Shown here: positions 58,436 to 64,000 of the stretch, piece by piece
Layout: the number at the start of each line of letters is the position of its first letter
Numbering within the stretch: the stretch's first letter is position 1
Origin: Couchioplanes caeruleus
GTDB lineage: Bacteria > Actinomycetota > Actinomycetes > Mycobacteriales > Micromonosporaceae
Direction: 5' to 3'
NCBI RefSeq assembly: GCF_023499255.1
Contig: NZ_CP092183.1
Coordinates: 2,487,501 to 2,551,500, forward strand
DNA length: 64,000 bases
Program-made: the position numbers and the translations under genes
The notes under the pieces: generated by a model
What the model was told of the DNA's origin: nothing
The model's database searches: none
The model's input: only the letters and a program-made list of their open reading frames with translations

Positions 58436-59185
58436 ATGGACGAGCGGACGTTCCTCGAGGGCTACGACCCGGCCGGCTTCCCGGCGGTCGCCGTGACGGT
58501 GGACGTGGTCGCCCTGACCATCCGCGACGGCCGGCTGCACGTGCTGCTCGTGGAGCGGGGCGCGCACCCGTTCGCGGGGTGCCGGGCGCTGCCCGGCGGC
58601 TTCGTCCGCGACGAGACGCTCGACGCCGCGGCGCTGCGGGAGCTCGGCGAGGAGACCGGCCTGCGGCCCGGCGAGGGGGCGCTCGACCGGGTGCACCTGG
58701 AGCAGCTGCGGTCGTACGGCGACCCCGGGCGCGACCCCCGCATGCGGGTCGTCTCGGTGGCCTACCTGGCGTTCGCGCCGAGCCTGCCCGATCCGCGGGC
58801 GGGCAGCGACGCCGCGGGCGCCTTCTGGGTCCCGGTGGACGAGGTGGCCGAGCTGGCCTTCGACCACGCGGCCATCCTCGCCGACGGGCTCGACCGGGCC
58901 CGCGCCAAGCTCGAGTACACGCCGCTGGCCACCGCGTTCGTCGGCCCCGAGTTCACGATCGCCGAGCTGCGCGCGGTGTATGCGGCGGTGTGGGGCGAGG
59001 AGCTGCACGCCGGCAACTTCCACCGCAAGGTGCTCTCCGTTCCCGGCTTCGTCGAGAGCACGGGCGAGACCGCACCCCGCGCCGGCGAACGCGGCGGCCC
59101 CAAGCCCCGTCTCTACCGCGCCGGCGACGCGCGCCTGCTGCACCCGGCCCTGTTGCGGCCGGCCAGGGAGGACGGGATCCGATGA
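58436..59185 (+). CDS. Nudix protein with C-terminal winged-helix-like domain (NrtR-like)
   Basis: A 249-residue protein. ATG 58436 follows GGGAGGCGAG. The Nudix domain (about 15-150) has a full Nudix box: GGFVRDETLDAAALRELGEE followed by TGL, fitting Gx5Ex7REUxEExGU, so hydrolysis is possible. The C-terminal part (about 165-249) matches the winged-helix region of NrtR/COG4111 regulators: TPLATAFVGPEFTIAELRAV and NFHRKVLSVPGFVES. NrtR proteins bind ADP-ribose and repress NAD genes. Here no NAD gene follows; instead it heads a four-gene operon and may autoregulate through the inverted repeat. It overlaps the next gene by ATGA. Confidence 0.82.
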   Translation: MDERTFLEGYDPAGFPAVAVTVDVVALTIRDGRLHVLLVERGAHPFAGCRALPGGFVRDETLDAAALRELGEETGLRPGEGALDRVHLEQLRSYGDPGRDPRMRVVSVAYLAFAPSLPDPRAGSDAAGAFWVPVDEVAELAFDHAAILADGLDRARAKLEYTPLATAFVGPEFTIAELRAVYAAVWGEELHAGNFHRKVLSVPGFVESTGETAPRAGERGGPKPRLYRAGDARLLHPALLRPAREDGIR

Positions 59186-60159
59186 TGTCTTTTGAGGACG
59201 CTGTTGCGGCGATCGGGCGCGCCGATGCCTTTCCTGACCTGCTGAACGGGGAGCTTGCGGTTGTCGACCCGGGCTACGCGTACCGGATGCTTGTCAAGAT
59301 CGTGCACCCGGACGTCGTGCCGGCCGCTCGGCGGGCGACCGCGACGCAGGCCGCCGCCAAGCTCTCCACCCTGTGGGGGCGGGCGCAGAACCGGACCCTC
59401 ACCACCCGGCGGGCGACCTACCGCCTGGGTGACCGGGTCGCGAGCGGCGACATCGCCGACCTGTGGGAGGCCGGCGACGACGCGCTGCTCAAGCTGCCCC
59501 GGCAGCCCGGCGACAACGACCTCATGCGGGCCGAGATCACCGCGCTGACCACGCTGTGGCGCGACGGTGATCCGCGGCACCGGGCGTACGCGCCCCGCCT
59601 GATCGAGTCCTTCACCCACGAGGACGACAGGGGCTGCCGGCGCACCGCCGCGATCCTGGAGCGGCAGCGGGGGTTCGTGCCGCTGACCGGCCTGGAGCGC
59701 CGCCTCGACCCGCGCGACGTGGCGTGGATGTGGCGGCGGCTGCTGACCGGGCTGGGCTGGGCGCACCGCGCGGGCGTGGTGCACGGCGCGGTGCTGCCGG
59801 AGCACGTCCTGATCCACCCGGGTGAGCACGGCCTGGTGCTCGTCGACTGGTGCTACAGCGTGGCGCCGGGCGGGACCGTGCCGGCCGTCGTCGCACGGCA
59901 CCGAGCCGCGTATCCGCCGGAGGTGACCGGCAAGCGGCCGGCCACCGCGGCCACCGACATCTTCATGGCGACCGGGCTGATGCTGCGCCTGATCGACGAC
60001 CCGCCCGCGCGGATGCGGCGCTTCGCCGCGGGCTGCCGCTACGACGCGCCGCGCATGCGCCCGCAGGACGCGTGGCAGCTGCTCGCGGAGTTCGACGCGC
60101 TGCTGGAAGACCTGTACGGGCCGCGGACGTTCCGTCCGTTCGCCCTGCCGAACCGATAG
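59182..60159 (+). CDS. J-domain-like protein fused to a pseudokinase
   Basis: A 325-residue protein. The N-terminal about 75 residues resemble a J domain with the HPD tripeptide (KIVHPD, residues 42-44). A kinase-like domain follows (about 80-320) with a possible nucleotide Lys104 (ALLKLP), but the catalytic loop reads HGAVLPEH where active kinases have H(R/G)D...N, and DFG is replaced by VDW. The essential Asp is therefore missing at residue 203 and phosphotransfer is unlikely. It may recruit chaperones or bind nucleotide as a scaffold. It is coupled to the Nudix gene; 14 nt separate it from the vWA gene. Confidence 0.75.
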   Translation: MMSFEDAVAAIGRADAFPDLLNGELAVVDPGYAYRMLVKIVHPDVVPAARRATATQAAAKLSTLWGRAQNRTLTTRRATYRLGDRVASGDIADLWEAGDDALLKLPRQPGDNDLMRAEITALTTLWRDGDPRHRAYAPRLIESFTHEDDRGCRRTAAILERQRGFVPLTGLERRLDPRDVAWMWRRLLTGLGWAHRAGVVHGAVLPEHVLIHPGEHGLVLVDWCYSVAPGGTVPAVVARHRAAYPPEVTGKRPATAATDIFMATGLMLRLIDDPPARMRRFAAGCRYDAPRMRPQDAWQLLAEFDALLEDLYGPRTFRPFALPNR

Positions 60160-60173
60160 CAGAGGAGATCATC

Positions 60174-61136
60174 ATGGGAAGTGGACGCTGGTCCACCGAC
60201 GTGTACTCGGCCGCGGCCTCCTACCGCGCCGCCACCGGGACGAGCGCGTTCGCCTACAGCGACAGCGGCGCCCGCAAGGCCCACCCCGCCCTGGACCCGC
60301 TCGGGGTCGCCGCGCGGGAGAGCCGGGACAGCGACGAGCACCCGGACAGCACGCCCATCGCCGTGCTGTTCGACGTCACCGGCTCGATGGGCACCGTCCC
60401 GCGGACGCTGCAGACGAAGCTGCCGCAGCTGCTGGGCCTGTTGACCCGCAAGGGCTACGCGACCGACCCGCACATCATGTTCGGCGCGGTCGGCGACGCG
60501 ACCTGTGACCGGGTGCCGCTGCAGGTCGGGCAGTTCGAGTCGGACAACCGGATGGACGACGACCTGGCCCGGATCGTGCTCGAGGGCGGCGGGGGCGGGC
60601 AGCGCACCGAGTCGTACGAGCTGGCCATGTACTTCATGGCGCGGCACACCAGCCTGGACAGCGTGACGAAGCGCGGGCGGCGGGGCTACCTGTTCCTGAT
60701 CGGCGACGAGATGCCGTACGGGCAGGTCAAGCCGAAGGAGGTCAAGCGCTTCATCGGCGACGACCTGCGCGAGCCGATCGCCGTCGAGCAGATGATCGCG
60801 GAGCTGCAGCGCACCTTCGACGTGTACTTCATCGTGCCGACCGCGGCCGGCTGGGGCGGGGACGCGCAGATCCTGGCGCACTGGAAGCGGCTGCTCGGCC
60901 AGCAGGTCATCGAGCTGGACGACCTCGACGCGGTGTGCGAGACGATCGCGCTCACGGTCGGGCTCGGCGAGGACGCGATCGACCTCGATGCCGGGCTGGC
61001 CGACCTGGTGGAGGTCGGTTCCGCCGCGGGCGCGTCGGTCGGCCGGGCGCTCGCGCCGATCGGGCCCGGCCGCGGTGCCGTGGTCCGGGCCGCCGTGGAC
61101 ACCGGCACCGCCGGTTCGGGGAACGAGCGGCTGTGA
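60174..61136 (+). CDS. von Willebrand factor A domain protein
   Basis: A 320-residue soluble protein. ATG 60174 follows AGAGGAGA. A vWA domain starts near residue 60 with the metal-ion site DVTGS (Asp67, Ser71; a Thr variant of DxSxS), then an acidic LFLIGDEMPYG loop that could complete the site. The N-terminal WSTDVYSAAASYRAATG is distinctive. Such cytoplasmic vWA proteins usually act as adaptors with ATPases or kinases. Its stop overlaps the PurA-like gene start (GTGA). Confidence 0.82.
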   Translation: MGSGRWSTDVYSAAASYRAATGTSAFAYSDSGARKAHPALDPLGVAARESRDSDEHPDSTPIAVLFDVTGSMGTVPRTLQTKLPQLLGLLTRKGYATDPHIMFGAVGDATCDRVPLQVGQFESDNRMDDDLARIVLEGGGGGQRTESYELAMYFMARHTSLDSVTKRGRRGYLFLIGDEMPYGQVKPKEVKRFIGDDLREPIAVEQMIAELQRTFDVYFIVPTAAGWGGDAQILAHWKRLLGQQVIELDDLDAVCETIALTVGLGEDAIDLDAGLADLVEVGSAAGASVGRALAPIGPGRGAVVRAAVDTGTAGSGNERL

Positions 61137-62350
61137 ACGGGCACATCGCGGTCGCCGACCTCGGCTACGGCGATGCGGGCAAGGGGACGGTGGTGGACGC
61201 GATCTGCGCTTCGGGCCGGATTGCTGCGGTGATCCGGTTCAACGGGGGAGCGCAGGCCGCGCACAACGTCGTCGCCGGCGGGCGGCACCACACGTTCGCG
61301 CAGTTCGGGGCGGGCACCTTCCACGGGGTGCCCACCCACCTGTCCCGGTTCGTCGTGGTCGATCCGCTCGCGCTGGCCGCCGAGGCGGCGTCGCTCGGCA
61401 ATCCGTTCCACCTGCTCACCGTCGATGGCGAGGCCCTGCTCGCCACCCCGTGGCATCGCGCCGCGAACCGGGCCGCCGAGCGCCGGCGCGGCGGGGCGCG
61501 GCACGGTTCGTGCGGCATGGGCATCGGGCAGACCATGGCGTACGCCCTCAGCCACGCCGACGCCCCCCGGGTCGCCGACGTGCTCTCGCCCGCCCGCCTG
61601 CGCCGCCGCCTCGCCGCGGTCCGGGACCGGCTGACGGCGGCGTACGGCGAGCTGGACGGGCCGCCCCTCGAGGACGTGGTCACCGCCTTCACGGCGTTCG
61701 GCGCCGCGGTGTCCATCGTGGACGGCACCTGTCTGGATCGTCTGCTGGGCAACGGGCCGTGCGTCTTCGAGGGTGCGCAGGGCGTGCTGCTGGACGAGTG
61801 GCGGGGCTGGCACCCGTACACGACGTGGTCCACGACGACGTTCGCCAACGTGGCGGCGCTGTGCGACTCGTTCGAGCGGCTCGGGGTGGTCCGCACGTAC
61901 ACGACCCGGCACGGCGCCGGCCCGTTCGTCACCGAGGCGCCGCTCGACCTGCCCGAGCCGCACAACGGCGCGGGGGAGTGGCAGGGCGCGTTCCGGGTGG
62001 GCCACTTCGACGCGGTCGCCCACCGGTACGCGGTCGAGGTGGCCGGCGGCGTGGACGCGCTCGCCGTCACCCACCTCGACGCCCCGGGGCGCTGCCCGCA
62101 GTTGCGGGTCTGCACGTCGTACGACGTCGCCGGGGAGCGCTGGGACCGCATCGAGCCGGGCCCGTTCCAGGACCTGGAGCACCAGGCCCGCCTCACCGAG
62201 GCGATGGCCGGTGCGCGCCCGCGGGACCTGCACCGCCCGGCGGACTGGGCCGGCGAGATCGGCGACCTGCTCGGCGCGCCGGTACGGCTGGAGTCGTGGG
62301 GCCCCGACCGCGCCGACAAGCGCACGGCGTTCGCCGTCGCCGCTGCCTAG
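61133..62350 (+). CDS. adenylosuccinate synthetase-like protein (PurA paralogue)
   Basis: A 405-residue GTPase-fold enzyme resembling PurA. Active-site motifs are recognisable but altered: GYGDAGKG (residues 11-18; PurA has GDEGKG, the catalytic Asp14 is kept), QAAHN with His44 in place of NAGHT, GMGIGQ for GRGIGP, FEGAQGVLLD, STTTFANV and TRHGAGPFVTE. Housekeeping PurA joins IMP and aspartate with GTP; this paralogue may ligate an amino acid to a different nucleotide. It keeps the Asp reported to be lost in phage PurZ. It ends the Nudix-pseudokinase-vWA operon and overlaps the convergent epimerase stop by 4 nt. Confidence 0.8.
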   Translation: MNGHIAVADLGYGDAGKGTVVDAICASGRIAAVIRFNGGAQAAHNVVAGGRHHTFAQFGAGTFHGVPTHLSRFVVVDPLALAAEAASLGNPFHLLTVDGEALLATPWHRAANRAAERRRGGARHGSCGMGIGQTMAYALSHADAPRVADVLSPARLRRRLAAVRDRLTAAYGELDGPPLEDVVTAFTAFGAAVSIVDGTCLDRLLGNGPCVFEGAQGVLLDEWRGWHPYTTWSTTTFANVAALCDSFERLGVVRTYTTRHGAGPFVTEAPLDLPEPHNGAGEWQGAFRVGHFDAVAHRYAVEVAGGVDALAVTHLDAPGRCPQLRVCTSYDVAGERWDRIEPGPFQDLEHQARLTEAMAGARPRDLHRPADWAGEIGDLLGAPVRLESWGPDRADKRTAFAVAAA

Positions 62351-63315
62351 AGGACAGCCCCGCCCAGGTCGAGCCGGTCGTGCTCGGCGAGCCACCGTAC
62401 GGCTTCGCGGAGCGCGTCCAGCGAGGAGTATCGCGGCTGGTAGCCGAGCACGGCCCGGGCCCGCTCGATGCTCGCCGCGATGCCGCGTTCGATGTGCTCC
62501 CGGGTCGTGCCGGCGTGCTCGGCGCCGACCCGCTCCTCGAACTCCGCCCAGTCGACCAGGTCGAGCACGGCTTCCCGGCCGAACCACCCGGCCGCCCCGG
62601 TCGCCAGGCCCCGGCAGGTCATCGCCTGCTCGGCGACCACGTGGAAGCTGGACCCGGTGGCGGCGGGCCGGGTGAGCGCCCGCTCGAACGCCTGCGCCAC
62701 GTCGTCGGCGTGCACGTGGTTGAGCACGCCCTGGCCGAGCGCGGGCAGGGCCAGCGGTTCGCCGGTCGCGAGCCGCCGCCACACGTCCGGGTCGAGGTTG
62801 CCGGCCGGGGTGATGACCGGCCATCCCGGGCCGCTGATGTGGCCGGGATGCAGCACGACCGACGGCACGCCGCCGGCCAGCGTCTCACGGTGCAGCAGTT
62901 CCTCGATCGCCGCCTTGCCCGTGCCGTAGTCGCCGTACGCCGTCCGCGGTTCGTCCTCGGTGACGGGCACCCGGGCCGCGTGCCCGTGCACCCAGATCGT
63001 GCCGCAGTGCAGCAGCAGCGGGCGGGACGGCCGGAGCGCGTCGACGAGCTGCCGGGCCGACTCGGGCGTGAAGCAGATCATGTCGATCACGGCGTCCGGG
63101 CGCAGGCCGGCGATCCGGGCCCCGAAGGTGCCGGCCGCGTCCTCGGCCTCCCGGTCGGCGGTGACCTTGCGTACCGAGCGCCACTCGGGCGCGTCGTGGT
63201 ACGGCTCGCGCCCGCCCCGGCTCACCGCGACGACCTCGTACCCGGCGCGGACCAGCCGCGGAACCAGGTAGGTGCCGACGTGCCCGGTCGATCCGATCAC
63301 CACTACTCGACGCAT
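62347..63315 (-). CDS. NAD-dependent epimerase/dehydratase (SDR)
   Basis: A 322-residue extended SDR protein. Rossmann motif VVVIGSTGHVGTYL at the N-terminus, and the active-site YGDYGTGK with YxxxK at about 145. It resembles nucleoside-sugar or mycothiol-independent reductase families, but the substrate is not readable. ATG 63315 has TAGGCT 7 nt upstream and is probably leaderless. Read towards the PurA-like gene, it may have no link to that operon. Confidence 0.85.
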   Translation of the reverse strand: MRRVVVIGSTGHVGTYLVPRLVRAGYEVVAVSRGGREPYHDAPEWRSVRKVTADREAEDAAGTFGARIAGLRPDAVIDMICFTPESARQLVDALRPSRPLLLHCGTIWVHGHAARVPVTEDEPRTAYGDYGTGKAAIEELLHRETLAGGVPSVVLHPGHISGPGWPVITPAGNLDPDVWRRLATGEPLALPALGQGVLNHVHADDVAQAFERALTRPAATGSSFHVVAEQAMTCRGLATGAAGWFGREAVLDLVDWAEFEERVGAEHAGTTREHIERGIAASIERARAVLGYQPRYSSLDALREAVRWLAEHDRLDLGGAVL

Positions 63316-63322
63316 GCCGTGC

Positions 63323-63328
63323 AGCCTA
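63323..63328 (-). promoter_or_regulatory. -10 box TAGGCT, leaderless start
   Basis: On the minus strand TAGGCT lies 7 nt before ATG 63315. Confidence 0.45.
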
Positions 63329-63390
63329 TGACGCCCGGCGCGGATGGCGGGAAAAACCGGTTCAGTCGACGCGTGTAGGAACCCGCCGCC

Positions 63391-63765
63391 GTGGAAACGC
63401 ATGGAGGCATGTCTATTGATGCTCAGAAGCCGGTGATCTGTCCCGCCCGTGTCACGCTGGACGCGGCCCAGCTGGCCTTCTTCGGCAGCCTCCCGGCGGA
63501 GGCGCCGAGCGTGCAGTCCGAGCTGGGCTGCGAGCTGGAGCGGGGGCACGAGGGCTCGCACGCCGCCCTCGGCGCGCAGGTGGGCGCGACGATGTGGTGG
63601 ATCCAGTGGACGCTGAGCGCGTCGGAGATCAACCCGTACACCTGGTGCCCGGCCGGCGGGCCCGCCGCGCCGAGCCGCGACGAGATGGACTGCACGCTGT
63701 TCCTCGGGCATCCCGGCCGGCATGCACCGGCCGGGCGGCCCTGGCAGGTGAGCGAGATGACCTGA
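63391..63765 (+). CDS. hypothetical protein with Cys/His pairs
   Basis: A 124-residue protein, start GTG 63391 or the in-frame ATG 63409. Two similar segments each hold a Cys and a His: LGCELERGHEGSHAAL and MDCTLFLGHPGRHAPA. The repeated C-x3-4-L-x-x-GHxGxH pattern could bind a metal ion and is seen in small actinobacterial proteins of unknown function. Trp-rich middle (TMWWIQWTLS). No signal peptide. Confidence 0.6.
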   Translation: METHGGMSIDAQKPVICPARVTLDAAQLAFFGSLPAEAPSVQSELGCELERGHEGSHAALGAQVGATMWWIQWTLSASEINPYTWCPAGGPAAPSRDEMDCTLFLGHPGRHAPAGRPWQVSEMT

Positions 63766-63789
63766 AACGGTTCAGTCCGGGCGGTCCGG

Positions 63790-64000
63790 CTAGAGGTACA
63801 TGCCCGTCGGCGGGTCGGTCGCCGGGACGGTGACCGGCTGCGCGCCCGTCTTGAGCGCGTACAGCTCGGCGAGGGTCGCGCCGTCCGGGCCGATGCCGTG
63901 CGGGGTGCCGAGCCAGGCGGTGGCCTCCGCGTACGGCAGGCGCCCGACCTGGATGCTGGCCAGGCACCGCCCCGGCCGGACCACCGCGGGGTGCAGCGAG
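63790..64000 (-). CDS. 3' part of a hypothetical gene
   Basis: A minus-strand frame open to the right edge, stop at 63790-63792. The last 69 residues include CLASIQVGRLPYAEATAWLG, then IGPDGATLAELYALKTGAQP and end DPPTGMYL. A GTG at 63984 lies inside a continuing open frame, so the true start is probably outside the window. Not recognised. Confidence 0.5.
   Translation of the reverse strand, partial: SLHPAVVRPGRCLASIQVGRLPYAEATAWLGTPHGIGPDGATLAELYALKTGAQPVTVPATDPPTGMYL

Noticed and set aside
61133..62350. Identification of the PurA-like gene as phage PurZ (Z-genome synthesis)
   Set aside because: The catalytic Asp is kept in GDAGKG, no phage or DNA-polymerase genes are nearby, and the remaining changes do not specifically match PurZ; kept only as a comparison to run.

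Overview
The window is about 64 kb of very GC-rich, densely coding actinobacterial DNA. Third codon positions are almost all G or C, many genes start with GTG, and stop/start overlaps of 4 nt are common. SigE-family sigma factors with membrane partners, secreted enzymes carrying RICIN/CBM2/CBM3 modules, and a ROK-linked XylFGH-type transporter all fit a soil actinomycete, most likely Micromonosporaceae (an Actinoplanes relative). That placement is inference from gene content. No phage, integrase, transposase, CRISPR array, rRNA or tRNA was recognised.

Layout. 1-3.1 kb: a gene end, a SLOG-like protein divergent from a PilZ protein, a frameshifted alpha/beta hydrolase-LuxR gene and a methyltransferase. 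3.1-22.9 kb: a plant-polysaccharide island with GH10 xylanase, GH62 arabinofuranosidase, CE4 deacetylase, a lytic transglycosylase-like protein, a xylose-type ABC transporter with a ROK repressor (xylF-xylG-xylH-rok), GH9 cellulase, a SpoIIE phosphatase, a LacI regulator, GH26 mannanase, GH16 glucanase, BluB and a PL7 alginate lyase. 23-38 kb: CorA, two giant FtsX-like permeases with an ATPase, OsmC, a second ATPase, PRPP synthetase with a GH88/105-like hydrolase, a WYL regulator and a hybrid histidine kinase. 38.5-42.3 kb: a Ser/Thr kinase, a divergent extra EF-Tu behind a possible attenuator, and a small PLDc_N-type membrane protein. 42.6-55 kb: two SigE-type sigma operons with unusual membrane partners, a response regulator beside an apparent deletion scar, an SGNH hydrolase, eroded ATPase fragments, a molybdopterin oxidoreductase-reductase-DUF6510 operon and a patatin. 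55-64 kb: an IPT/TIG surface protein, a second GH26-like enzyme, a compact Nudix / J-domain pseudokinase / vWA / PurA-like operon, an epimerase and two small or partial genes.

Regulation. Two operator families tie the polysaccharide genes together. CCGRAA-N-TTYCGG-like inverted repeats lie near the xylan genes and xylFGH. AGCGCT-centred LacI/CebR-type palindromes lie at GH9, GH26, GH16, a small exported protein and the SGNH hydrolase. Many genes outside the enzyme island appear leaderless, with a -10 hexamer 6-7 nt before the start codon.

Most notable: (i) a SigE-type sigma factor translationally coupled to a one-TM protein whose outer part is an ABC-type sugar-binding domain, where an anti-sigma factor would be expected; (ii) the Nudix-pseudokinase-vWA-PurA-like operon under a long inverted repeat; (iii) the EF-Tu paralogue preceded by a 29-codon ORF that stops directly at a hairpin.
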